The notes beneath the pieces are model-generated. The model did no database searches and was not told the origin of the DNA. It saw nothing but the letters and a program-made list of their open reading frames with translations. Made by a program: the position numbers and the translations under genes. DNA of 64,000 nt from DATFVJ01 sp963712955 (GTDB lineage Bacteria; Actinomycetota; Actinomycetes; Streptosporangiales; Streptosporangiaceae), in NCBI GenBank assembly GCA_963712955.1, contig CAVQKF010000020.1, forward strand, positions 1 to 64,000, given 5' to 3'. This document shows positions 1-9,075 of the stretch, one piece after another. Each line of letters starts with the position of its first letter. Within the stretch, counting starts at the first letter, position 1.

Positions 1-1560
1 TGTTATGTCGTACACTGATTCAGTACCGTATTGCTGTACGCGGTAGCGCTCGTCGCAATGATCGCGGTGCTGAGCTTCAACGAACTCGGCGTGAGCCTTG
101 CCATCGTGCGCTGGCAGAGCGATCCGGCCGAGATCGCACCAACCGTAACAACCCTATCCCTCGTCTCCAGTCTCGTTATCTATATTGGTTGCTTCTTCGG
201 CGCGCCCGCATTCGCCTCGGCCATGGGTGCGCCAGCCGCGACCGACGTGATACGCGTCCTCGCCCTCAATGTGATCGTTGACGGCGCTGTCTCCACGCCT
301 GCGGCGCTGCTGCAGCGGCACTTCCGCCAGGACCGGAAGATGGTCGCAGACCAGGTGAACAACTGGCTCGGCGCGGCCGTTTCGGTGGGCCTTGCGTGTC
401 CGGATTCGGCGCGATGAGCCTCGCGTCGGCCGAATGGCGGGCGCGGTTGCCGCGGGCGTCTGTTCGTGATATTTTCACCGGTGCCGTTTCGCCTCGGTTT
501 CGACAGGGCCAAAGCCCGCGCCCTGCTCCGGTTCGGCCTGCCGCTCGCGGGGGCGAGCATCGTCGTGTTCGCCGTAACCAACGTGGACCAACTGGTCGTC
601 GGTCATGTGCTTGGCACTACTGCGCTCGGCTTCTATGTACTGGCGTTCAATCTCGCGAGCTGGCCGGTCAACATGTTCTCCCAGCCGGTGCGTAGCGTAG
701 CGCCTGCCGTCTTCTCCCGGCTTCAGCATGATCCGGCGGCCATGCGCGCCGGGTTCTTGTCCACGGCCGGCGCTTGGCTCGGTGACGCTGCCGGTTTGCC
801 TGCTCATCAGCGGAGCAGCCCTCCCGTTGATCGGATTCCTCTACGGTTCGCGCTGGCTCCCCGCCGCCCATGCGCTGCTGTGGCTCGCCATGCTTGGTGG
901 CCTGCGGATCCTCTTCGAGCTTGTGTACGACTACTTCGTCGTTCTTGCGCAATCCCGTGTCGTATTCACCGTTCAACTCATCTGGCTGTTTGTGCTTATC
1001 CCGGCGCTCATCGCCGGGGCACGCGCGACGGCATCTCCGGCGTCGGCATGGCCGAGGTGGCCGTCGCCGCCTGCGTGGTTTTCCCCTGGTACCTCGGCGA
1101 GTTGAGCAAGGTGGGCATCAAGGCGCGCGCGCTCACAGGACAGCTCTGGGTCCCGGCCACCGGCGCGATCGGCGTGGCGGGTGTGGCAGTCGGAGCAGCC
1201 GGCACCATGCCGAGCAACCTGGCCGCACTCGTTGCAAGCGGAGTCATCGCACTCGGCACAATAGGGATACTTCTCTACCATATGCAGCCGGAGTTTGCCC
1301 TGCTTCGGCCAGCCCTCCAGGCGGGAGCCGAGCCGCACGCTGCCGCGGCTTCCGCAGCTACCAACGGGCACTGGGCAGCACACCCGCCCCAGCACCCAAG
1401 CGCGCGGCCACCGCGGCCGACGCTAGCGCTCCACCTGCGGCGACCCGCCAGGAGGCGAGCGTTCCGGTGCTTGCGGAGACGATCAGCGCAATCGAGGTGG
1501 CCATGCCGCCCCCGCGTCCCGGGAGCTACCTGGGCGAGTACCTGCAAACGGGGGCGTCAC
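1..1560 (+). pseudogene. Polysaccharide flippase (Wzx/MATE-like), frameshifted, 5' end cut
   Basis: This is a multi-pass membrane protein of the polysaccharide-export flippase family, which moves lipid-linked repeat units across the membrane. The reading frame changes several times. Residues such as FNELGVSLAIVRW lie in the frame of position 31, and the next stretch (GLPLAGASIVVFAVTNVDQ) runs from about 466. A helix-rich piece lies in another frame from about 770 to 1030, and the frame then returns until about 1370. The N-terminal roughly 40 residues are upstream of the window or out of frame, and the end near 1560 is uncertain because a Pro/Ala-rich tail runs on in a third frame. It sits directly before the polymerase gene, as expected in a Wzx/Wzy locus. 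Either the gene is decayed or the assembly has indel errors. Confidence 0.7.
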
Positions 1561-1628
1561 GGGTCCGTTCCCGTCTATCGGGATGCTGCTGCCGCTTTGC
1601 GGTCGGAACCTGGGCGGCGGGCACGGTC

Positions 1629-2996
1629 ATGACCGCCGAGCCGCTGGTCGGGGACTCCGCGACCAAGGCGCGTCGCCGCAGCATCGATGCGGTCACGCTG
1701 CTGAGTGTCTACCTTCTGCTGCTGGTGGGCGTTCCGCAGCGCTTGGTTTTTGCGCCGATCGGTGCAGCGGCGGGCCATCCACCCTGTTCGCGCTCCTTGT
1801 GTTCGTTTTCTACATGGTTGCCTGGCTTCGCTCCTCCCTGCTCCTGGACCGTGGGCGCCAGCCGATCCGGCTCGCCGCAGTGCTGTTTACCTGTGCAGTT
1901 CTCGCGGCATACACCTCGGCCAACCGGCATGCGATGCCCACCTTGGAGCTGAACGCCGCGGACCGCGTTTGATGTTCGCGTTTGGGTGGCTTGGCGTCCT
2001 GCTGCTTGCGGCGGACGGCATCGGCAGCTTGGACCGGCTGAAGACCCTGATCCGCCGGATGGTCATGGGTGCCACCGCGATGGCAGCGCTCGGCGTGACG
2101 CAGTTCTTCATCGGCGTGGACCTTGCCAAGTACATAGCGATCCCAGGGCTGAGAGATGCGGGGCGTTCTCTGTGCTGGTTACCCGCGGCGACTTCAACCG
2201 GCCGTCCGCGACGGCGCTGCACCCGATCGAGCTGGGCGTTGTGCTGGCAATGATCCTTCCGCTCGCCATCCACCAGGCTCGGTTCGCGCCGCCTGCCCAG
2301 CGGCGCCGCCGCTGGGCCCAGGTGTTCCTCATTGGCACGACCCTGCCGATGACCGTGTCACGTTCGGCAATTCTCGGGCTGATCGCCGCACTGCTGGTAA
2401 TACTGCCCACCTGGCCTAAGCTAGATCGGCGGGTTGCCTACGTTGTGCTTGTCATCTCAACGGTCGCGATGTGGCTTACTGTTCACGGCCTACTCGGCAC
2501 GCTTCGCAATCTGTTCCTCGAATTTGGGTCTGATTCGAGCACCGTGTCCCGCACCGGGGCGTTCTCCGCAGCGGCGCCCTTCATCTCCGCACACCCCTGG
2601 TTCGGACGCGGGTTCGGCACGTTCCTTCCGCAGACGTATCGCTTTCTTGATGACCAGTACCTCGGCACACTGATCGAGACCGGCATCGTTGGCCTGATCG
2701 CGTTGCTGGTGCTTTTCGGATGTGGCTGGTGCCTGGCACGCGGCGCGCGCCGCGTCACCGCAAACCCAGAGGTCCGGGACCTGGCGCAGTGCCTGGCAGC
2801 CCCGGTGGCGGTCATCGCGGTGTCGTATGCGACATTCGACGCTCTGTCGTTCTTGATGGCAGCAGGTCTTACTTTCCTGGTGTTCGGCTGCATCGGAGCG
2901 TTGTGGCGGCTAGCGCGGACCGAGCGGATTGAGATGTTGGCTCCGGGTGCCTACACGGACACTCGCCGTGAGATTTCGGTGCATTCGCCCGTCTGA
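1629..2996 (+). pseudogene. O-antigen ligase/polymerase (Wzy-like), frameshifted
   Basis: This is an integral membrane protein of the O-antigen ligase family, which polymerises or ligates surface polysaccharide units. The ATG at 1629 opens MTAEPLVGDSATKARR followed by a hydrophobic segment. The frame changes near 1780, again near 1965, and again near 2170. From 2172 to the stop at 2996 the frame is open and contains the family's long extracellular loop and a cytoplasmic-edge motif, HPWFGRGFGTFLPQTYRF, followed by two more membrane helices. The match to the family is clear only in the C-terminal half. It follows the flippase and precedes the chain-length proteins, which fits a Wzy-dependent pathway. 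As read it could not make a full-length product. Confidence 0.7.
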
Positions 2997-3064
2997 GGCC
3001 TTGGCCCGCCTGAGGCCGATGCACGGTGTCCCGGCCAGGGTTTTGCTGCGAGCGGAGCGGAGGA

Positions 3065-3877
3065 TTAGCGTGCCCGCCCTCGGGTCTCTGAAATCCGATC
3101 ATCGGATCGAGCCTGCGCAGCATCCGCCGGATGCTGCGCTCTTCCATGCCCGTCGGGGCGGGCGGCGGCTGGCTCGCTCGTATGTGTAATCTCGCGGCTG
3201 CCGTCCATGTCATCGTCGCCATGATCACGGTTGCCGCCAGAATCGGATCCGTTCACGCGTGCAGTTCGCCCATGGCGCTTCCGCTTGCGGCTAGATCGCG
3301 CGTTCACGATCTGCGGGATGGCAAAGGTAAGCAGCAGGCCGAATGCCAGCACAACGACGAGGGGCTTCGCTTTCTTGCTGACGCTGGCTGTCGCCTGTGG
3401 GGTCGCTGAGATGACAAGAGATCTGATCTGGTTCGGCGTACTGATACCGCTTTGGAGCGCGACAAGCTTCGCGCTGACCTCAGCCGTCACACCCTGGAGT
3501 GTGTGCTGCACCGCGGCCCTCTTGGGGCCGGTGACCGTGATCAGCAGAACGGGACCGGTAGTGTCGGTTGCCGCCGCCACCAGGTAAGGGCTAGAGTAAC
3601 CCCGGGCGGCCAGAGCGAGACCGGTCCGCGGATCTGTGAGTTCGCGCCGTAGGACGTCAGCGGTCAGCGTCAGTGAACCGGTGAAGGCCAGGTAGGGGTT
3701 GCCGCCCGCCGACTTGGCGAAGTCTTCTGATGGAAGCAGTACCGTCGTCGCCTGGGATTGATAGGCCCACGGCAGCATGACAAACGCGCCGACGGTTGCG
3801 GCCAGCGTGAGCAGCAGCAGGGCAGAAGTGAGGATCCAGCGCGCCCGCAAGATGCGCAGGGACTCCATCAGGTCCAT
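3065..3877 (-). CDS. Wzz-like chain-length determinant protein
   Basis: This is a 270-residue membrane protein with the Wzz topology: a short cytoplasmic N-terminus, a transmembrane segment at about residues 14-36, an extracellular region, and a second segment at about 170-192. A basic, disordered tail follows. Such proteins regulate the length of exported polysaccharide chains. There is no kinase domain, so it resembles the membrane half of an actinobacterial capsular-polysaccharide co-polymerase. The ATG at 3877 is preceded by an AGGTGG stretch. It is divergent from a second protein of the same architecture at 4158. I assign the family from topology and context, not from a strong signature motif. 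Confidence 0.6.
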   Translation of the reverse strand: MDLMESLRILRARWILTSALLLLTLAATVGAFVMLPWAYQSQATTVLLPSEDFAKSAGGNPYLAFTGSLTLTADVLRRELTDPRTGLALAARGYSSPYLVAAATDTTGPVLLITVTGPKRAAVQHTLQGVTAEVSAKLVALQSGISTPNQIRSLVISATPQATASVSKKAKPLVVVLAFGLLLTFAIPQIVNARSSRKRKRHGRTARVNGSDSGGNRDHGDDDMDGSREITHTSEPAAARPDGHGRAQHPADAAQARSDDRISETRGRAR

Positions 3878-4157
3878 CTATCCACCTAACTACCAAGATC
3901 AGCACTGCCGGCAGCGGCCATCCGGTCGTGAATTCATTCTAACGCAGAACGAACGCGGCACAGCGACTGCGCGGCGTGCGATGACCCGGTAACTAATACC
4001 GGTCGGCTCTTGCCGCCCCATGGCTCTATTCAACCGGGCCTGCAAGCGCATATCCTGTGCCTATATTGCGTGGCGGCTCTCTCATGCCAGCGGCGCACTT
4101 GGGGGGGAGCATGAGCGAGGTAACGGGAAAGCCGGTGGGAGCGATGGAGCGACGCTC

Positions 4158-4952
4158 GTGAGCCTGGATGAGCTCGTTGCGCTTTTGCGGCGGCACATGA
4201 TTGCCGCCATGGTCGTCGTGGTCCTGGCGGTCGGCGCCGCGTACACGTTCAAGCGCACTCCGCTGACATACGGGGAAAGCGCCACCATGATCCTCACAGT
4301 GCCGAAATCCCTGGCTAACCCTAATCCGTATGCCACATTCGACGAGCCCCTGATTACGACCAGCGGGGTCGTGGCGCTGTCCATGATGGGTGCACAGAGT
4401 CTGCAAAAGGTCCGGGCGGCGGGCGCGGTTGGCACGTACAATGTGGCACTCGTCAACCTGTACAATGAGCAATACCCGAACTACGGCGAGCCGTCTGTCA
4501 CGGTCACCGCGACCGCTCATGATCCGGCCGCGGCCCATAATACGTTCGCGATAGTGATACGGCTATTTCAAGATAACCTGGCGGCACGGCAGGCACAGCA
4601 GGGCGTTCCGCCGCACGATCGCATCGGGGCGCACGAGGCTGGTGACACCGGCCCGATGCTTGCGTCAGGTTCCCGGAAACGAGTTTTCGCTGGGCTCACG
4701 GTACTCACAATCGTGGCGGTTTTTTCGGTGTGCATCTTCCTGGACCGCCACCCTGTCCTGCTGCGAGACCTGATGCGCTTTCCAGCGGCACGGCATCGTC
4801 GACGCCGACGGCAGGCGGCGAGCGTCTTTGCCACGGTCCAGCCAACCAGGCCCGTGACAAACGCCCTTTCCGCTACTAAGATTCAAGCCCAGGTAAAGAT
4901 CGGGATCTGGATATCGGATAATGGTTCGTGCACGGCTCAAGCGCCCAGCTAG
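4158..4952 (+). CDS. Second Wzz-like chain-length protein
   Basis: This 264-residue protein has the same plan as its divergent neighbour: a transmembrane helix near residues 15-33, an external segment containing a Pro-Asn-Pro-Tyr motif, and a second helix near 180-200. A basic tail rich in Arg follows. I chose the GTG at 4158 because a GGAG lies eight bases upstream and the protein then begins directly with VSLDELVALLRRH. A longer in-frame extension to 4020 reads as low-quality sequence, and the ATG at 4111 is in a different frame that stops after 16 codons. The 3' end overlaps the next gene by 32 bases. The likely role is polysaccharide chain-length control. Confidence 0.6.
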   Translation: MSLDELVALLRRHMIAAMVVVVLAVGAAYTFKRTPLTYGESATMILTVPKSLANPNPYATFDEPLITTSGVVALSMMGAQSLQKVRAAGAVGTYNVALVNLYNEQYPNYGEPSVTVTATAHDPAAAHNTFAIVIRLFQDNLAARQAQQGVPPHDRIGAHEAGDTGPMLASGSRKRVFAGLTVLTIVAVFSVCIFLDRHPVLLRDLMRFPAARHRRRRRQAASVFATVQPTRPVTNALSATKIQAQVKIGIWISDNGSCTAQAPS

Positions 4953-6009
4953 CCTCATCGCAAGTGGCGCGATCATTCTAGTCCTGCTCCTCGTGGGCCT
5001 GATGTTCGCGATTCCCAGGATGGAGCACGGTGCGCTCCCGCCTGGAAAGCCGACCGCCTTCCCAGGTCCGGCCGACACGGGCTACGCGCGAGTACCCGGG
5101 TATCCGGGTCACCTCACCGACTGCAGTCGCGTTACTATCCGAAGTAACACTACCTATAGGTTTTGCGACTTTGCTGACGGGCTGGCCATCGGGAATCCCA
5201 AGAGTAGCCCGGCCAACGTCACGTTCGTTGGTTGCCGGTTTGCATCGGGGAACATGTTTGACGCCGACGTGGCGGACTATGGCTCAGATATTGCCTTCTC
5301 TTATTCAACTTTTGAGCCTAACACCGTCCGCGCCGGCACAGAGCCGAGCAGCTCGTCCGCTCAAACAGTCGCGAGAAACGCGTCCTACCAATACGGGGTC
5401 GATCAGCGCCATCCCGGCGCGCTCACTATTGATCACTCCGACTTCTGGGGTTTCGCCGACGCGGTGCAGATCGGCTACTCGAGTCAGGCCGCCCCGCTGA
5501 CGATCAGTAACACCTGGATCCACAACCCGAGGGATCCAGGAGGCACTAACCCCGCGACCTCCGACCATACGGACGGTATCTTGGAGAGCTACGGTGGCCT
5601 GAGTTACATCACCTTAAATCACAACGCCATCGTGGGTAACGGTAACACGCAAGCGATTGGGCTGCATGGCAGTGCGAGGTACGACCATATAACCGTTACT
5701 AACAATTATCTTTCCGGTTACGGTTATATGGTCTGCACCGGTGCACATACCGAAGATACGAACATGGTGTTCACCGGAAATGTGTGGAGCACCGAGTTCA
5801 AGCCAGTTTTCGGCCCAATGTACGATGGTGTCAGTTACACGACGCCGGACCTGGGCGGTATATGGCGCGGCAACACAATCCGTGTCGTGCCAGGGACGTC
5901 GTGGATGGCGGTCGCCAACAATGGTCTGTACTGGTGGCCGGATGATAGGAACCCCACTAACTCCCATCAGATAGTCGGGCACGCGCACGACTACCCAGGT
6001 CCGTCATGA
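4921..6009 (+). CDS. Membrane-anchored right-handed beta-helix protein
   Basis: This 362-residue protein starts with a basic N-terminus and one hydrophobic segment (about residues 11-31), so it is exported or anchored. The rest is a series of short beta-strand turns rich in Asn, Thr, Gly and Ser, for example NVTFVGCRF, ITLNHNAIVGNG and ITVTNNYLSGYGYMV. This is typical of right-handed parallel beta-helix (pectate-lyase-like) proteins that bind or cleave polysaccharide. I see no confident catalytic residues. Its position inside an exopolysaccharide locus, overlapping a chain-length gene, suggests it modifies or degrades the polymer made here. The substrate is unknown. Confidence 0.7.
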   Translation: MVRARLKRPASLIASGAIILVLLLVGLMFAIPRMEHGALPPGKPTAFPGPADTGYARVPGYPGHLTDCSRVTIRSNTTYRFCDFADGLAIGNPKSSPANVTFVGCRFASGNMFDADVADYGSDIAFSYSTFEPNTVRAGTEPSSSSAQTVARNASYQYGVDQRHPGALTIDHSDFWGFADAVQIGYSSQAAPLTISNTWIHNPRDPGGTNPATSDHTDGILESYGGLSYITLNHNAIVGNGNTQAIGLHGSARYDHITVTNNYLSGYGYMVCTGAHTEDTNMVFTGNVWSTEFKPVFGPMYDGVSYTTPDLGGIWRGNTIRVVPGTSWMAVANNGLYWWPDDRNPTNSHQIVGHAHDYPGPS

Positions 6010-6051
6010 ACAGACCATTCAGCTCCGCGGCCGGATGGAGGCGGAGCGCGC

Positions 6052-6903
6052 TCAGTTCACGCGGCGGAGCCAGATCGAGCCCGCCTCCTCCCCAGCGAGC
6101 TGAGGCGGTATCAGTTCGGGGTGGCACTGCCATAGCCATGACGAGAAGAACAGGATTTCCCAGCTGGCATTCCCGACGAGAAACGCATGGAGCAGGTAGA
6201 TCTCGGTCCAGTCGCGGTGCTCGCGCAGCCAGGTGGCGGGGTACTCGAATGGCCAGAACACGTCGTGCAGGTGCACCACCACCCCCGGGGCAAGGTGTGG
6301 CAGTACGTGCAGCATGAGCCAGACAACGTCGGAGCCCGCCTTTACCACGTGTGTAGAGTCGATAAACAGCAGATCATCTGCGCCGAGCCGCTTATAGATG
6401 CCCAGACCGGCGTCCTGGACCCGCTGGCGCAGAAGCGTAATGCGGCTGCCGTCGCCCGCCTGCAGCAGGCCGAGGAGCCGGTCCGGATACGGCTCTATGC
6501 AGGTGATCTCGAGTTCAGACAGGCCGCCCGCGTCGCTTTCATCCAATGCGATGGCGGTCGAGTAGCCGGAGCCGACCTCGATGATCCGCGCTGGGCTCAG
6601 ATGGTGCAGCATGGCACGGTAGACCGCTGCGTCACTGGGCCCGTACATGCGGTTGCGCGCGGCATAGCGCGGCCCAGGCGGCGATTGCGCCAGCACGGGA
6701 CCCAGTTGAGCCGCGAGCAACAGTTGGTTCGCTTCGGAGAGATCAACACAGGGAGCCCCAGTCCACGCGAGCGCGCGGCTCACATCCTCGGGCAAGGTAA
6801 GTGGCGAGTAGAAGTGCCCGGGGGCGACGTAAGGCGCGCGGGCCACGACAGCCCGGACCGCGCGAGCTGTGCGGGCCGTACGGTGGAGCAGAGCGCTGTG
6901 CAC
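6052..6903 (-). CDS. Class I SAM-dependent methyltransferase
   Basis: This 283-residue protein has a Rossmann-type SAM-binding core. The glycine-rich loop IIEVGSGYSTAIA is at about residue 110, an acidic residue after ITCIEPYPD ends strand 2, and LLFIDSTHVVKAGSD supplies the later acidic strand. The pattern resembles the Methyltransf_24 group seen in sugar and cell-envelope pathways. The GTG start at 6903 has an AGGAGG just upstream. The preceding gene on the same strand (6913-7572) ends nine bases before it, so the two are co-transcribed. The acceptor is not visible from sequence; a sugar or small polysaccharide precursor is a reasonable inference. Confidence 0.8.
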   Translation of the reverse strand: MHSALLHRTARTARAVRAVVARAPYVAPGHFYSPLTLPEDVSRALAWTGAPCVDLSEANQLLLAAQLGPVLAQSPPGPRYAARNRMYGPSDAAVYRAMLHHLSPARIIEVGSGYSTAIALDESDAGGLSELEITCIEPYPDRLLGLLQAGDGSRITLLRQRVQDAGLGIYKRLGADDLLFIDSTHVVKAGSDVVWLMLHVLPHLAPGVVVHLHDVFWPFEYPATWLREHRDWTEIYLLHAFLVGNASWEILFFSSWLWQCHPELIPPQLAGEEAGSIWLRRVN

Positions 6904-6912
6904 GAGGTCCTC

Positions 6913-7572
6913 CTATCCCGTCTTAACGGCGATCAACGACTTGATCATGCCGCTCACCTTCTCGTACCTCAGCTCCGAGTCCGGGAAGTAGAGGGCCATC
7001 TCGGTCCGGCTCAGCAATTCCACGCTCATGGCCGCGCGGACGCCTTCTGCGTGGCTGGCCGATGGTGTGTGCACGAAGGGCCAGCGGCGTGAGATCTCAC
7101 CCCGCACGGTCACCGGCAGGAACTGGAAACCGGGGAACAGCCAGTGCGGTTCGATCGGGAAGTACCGGTACGGCGTCTGTACCCAGTGCCTCGGTGCGAG
7201 CTTGTGAACGGCAGCGGCGAACTTCCGTCGCTGCGTATGCCCTCCCACATGCTCTATGACTGCGTTGGAGAAGACCAAGTCGTATTCGCTGTCCGCGATA
7301 TGCCCTGGGAGGTCGCATACGTCCGCCTGGTCAGCACGGATCCAGTCGGGGACATCGGCCGGCGGTGCCTCCAGGTTCACCACGTGGACCGTTGCAGGGC
7401 GTAGCGGCGCCCGTTGCCATGCCTGGACGGTTCCGCCGAGATCTATGACCGACATTGATCCGATGTCGGCGAACGTAGCCCGCAGCCACTCCCATCGCTG
7501 CGCCCGTTTGCGTTCTCCGAGCGAGCCCGGTGAGTCCACGATGCGGTTCCGTAGTGCGTGCAGCCCGCCCAA
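6913..7572 (-). CDS. Class I SAM-dependent methyltransferase (Methyltransf_11-like)
   Basis: This 219-residue protein has the motifs of a small SAM methyltransferase: MSVIDLGGTVQAW at the nucleotide loop, an acidic NLEAPP after strand 2, and YDLVFSNAVIEHVGGH at motif IV. The start is a TTG at 7572, supported by a GGAGGGAG seven to fourteen bases upstream. It is followed after nine bases by a second methyltransferase. Similar proteins in glycan loci methylate sugars or lipid carriers, but the acceptor here is unknown. The 285 bases upstream (7573-7857) contain no gene I can support. Confidence 0.8.
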   Translation of the reverse strand: MGGLHALRNRIVDSPGSLGERKRAQRWEWLRATFADIGSMSVIDLGGTVQAWQRAPLRPATVHVVNLEAPPADVPDWIRADQADVCDLPGHIADSEYDLVFSNAVIEHVGGHTQRRKFAAAVHKLAPRHWVQTPYRYFPIEPHWLFPGFQFLPVTVRGEISRRWPFVHTPSASHAEGVRAAMSVELLSRTEMALYFPDSELRYEKVSGMIKSLIAVKTG

Positions 7573-7857
7573 GTCCGCTCCCTCCGACCCTGGCTACCCC
7601 TAGCGCGCGAGTATGCGCGGTGCCCGGCGGTCGGAGGAGCATGTGCGTCCCCCGCAAGTCCGGAGCAGGTTCGTCTGTACATGAGACGCGCCGTACCGCC
7701 GCGGCGTTGACAGCCGACCTGATCCGCGTCCAAGTCGCTTGCCCCACTGAGCTGCTTGAGCAACCCAGGAGTGAACGAGAAATCCAATCGGTAACTCCCA
7801 TCGTCCCAGCTCAGAGGGCATCCGTTGGTGGTCGGCACGCCTTAGCGAACCCTCATT

Positions 7858-9075
7858 TCATGTGGTCGATGAGGTCAGCGCTCGCTCGTAAGCCGCCAGA
7901 AGTTTCGGCACCTGCAACTCCCAGCTAAGCGTGGTCGTTAGCCGCTGCTGGCCGAATTGCCCCATCCGCGCGCGCATTTCAGGGTCGTCAATAAGCTCGA
8001 CGATATTCTTAGCAAACGAGGTCACGTCGTTACGTGCGGCGTAGAGGCTCGCGTCGCCAGCAGAGACCCGCCCCTCGTGGAGATCGAACTGGACGAGCGG
8101 TTTACCGAGCGCCATGTACTCCATGACCTTGTTCATGGTGGATATGTCGTTCATACGGTTGGCTTCGTCGGGGTTGACGCAGACGTCGGCCGTCGAGAGT
8201 ACAGCGCCAAGCTCCTCGTCGGTCAGGCGCCCAGGAAATTCCACTTGATCGCTGATGCCCAGCGAACGAACTCGCTCACGAAGCCTCGAGAGCTCGGTTC
8301 CTCCGCCGACCAGCACAAACTGAATGTCGTCGCGCTCCCAATCCCGGATGATCAGATGGGCAGCTTCAATGAGGTAGTCGAGACCGTCTTGCAGCCCCAT
8401 TACTCCCACGTACCCGACCAGGTACTTGCGCCCGCGTCGCCATATGTCGTCGGGCTGAGCCCTAGCGAAGCGCGTGACCTCGGGTGCGGATCGCACAACG
8501 AAGACATCCTCCGGCGACATCCCGCCACGCCCAAGCGCAATTCCACGGTAGCTCTCGTTGGTCTCGACCGACACGTGTGCAAATCGGTAGGTGAGCCGCT
8601 CGAAGATCCGGATTAACCTGACGTGCCAGCCATCTTCCCGGTGGCCCTTCGCAACCATTAGCTCTGGAGACGCATCGTGGTGATCGTAGATAAGCCGCGA
8701 GCCGGACGCGACCAGGGGCAGGGCAACGAGGAAGAGCAGATCTGGCGGATTGCATATGTGGACCACGTCGATGCGCCGGTGCAGACGGATACCGATCGCA
8801 AGGCGGAGCTGGGCCAGGATTGCGATCGCGTACTCGACGAGGTAGGCGGCGAACCGGCGTGCCTCGGGGCCGGGCGAGTAACGGTAAATCCGGACGCCGT
8901 TGTGCGTCTCGCGGCGCCGCGGATACTCTTGCGTCCGCGGGCACACGACATGCACCTCGTAGCCTGCCGCGACGAGTGCTAACGACTCTTGCCAGACTCG
9001 TCGATCGAACGGGACGGGCAGGTTCTGGACAAGGATCAGGACCCGTAGCCGTCGGTAGTTCCGCGCCTTCACCAT
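7858..9075 (-). CDS. Glycosyltransferase family 4 protein
   Basis: This 405-residue protein has the GT-B fold features of GT4 glycosyltransferases. The N-terminal strand RVLILVQNLPVPFDRRVWQE is followed by AGYEVHVVCP. A mid-protein YLVGYVGVMGLQDGLDYLI hinge and FVLVGGGTE lead to the C-terminal donor-site segment VMEYMALGKPLVQFD. It would transfer a sugar from a nucleotide-sugar donor in the cytoplasm during repeat-unit assembly. Its ATG at 9075 overlaps the end of the dehydrogenase gene by seven bases, so the two are translated together. That suggests the donor may be the uronic-acid nucleotide made by the upstream enzyme, which is inference. Confidence 0.88.
   Translation of the reverse strand: MVKARNYRRLRVLILVQNLPVPFDRRVWQESLALVAAGYEVHVVCPRTQEYPRRRETHNGVRIYRYSPGPEARRFAAYLVEYAIAILAQLRLAIGIRLHRRIDVVHICNPPDLLFLVALPLVASGSRLIYDHHDASPELMVAKGHREDGWHVRLIRIFERLTYRFAHVSVETNESYRGIALGRGGMSPEDVFVVRSAPEVTRFARAQPDDIWRRGRKYLVGYVGVMGLQDGLDYLIEAAHLIIRDWERDDIQFVLVGGGTELSRLRERVRSLGISDQVEFPGRLTDEELGAVLSTADVCVNPDEANRMNDISTMNKVMEYMALGKPLVQFDLHEGRVSAGDASLYAARNDVTSFAKNIVELIDDPEMRARMGQFGQQRLTTTLSWELQVPKLLAAYERALTSSTT

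Noticed and set aside
4111..4161. ATG at 4111 with a strong G-rich site as the start of the second Wzz-like protein
   Set aside because: It is in another frame that stops after 16 codons, and the G run is too close to the ATG. The GTG at 4158 has better spacing and the right frame.
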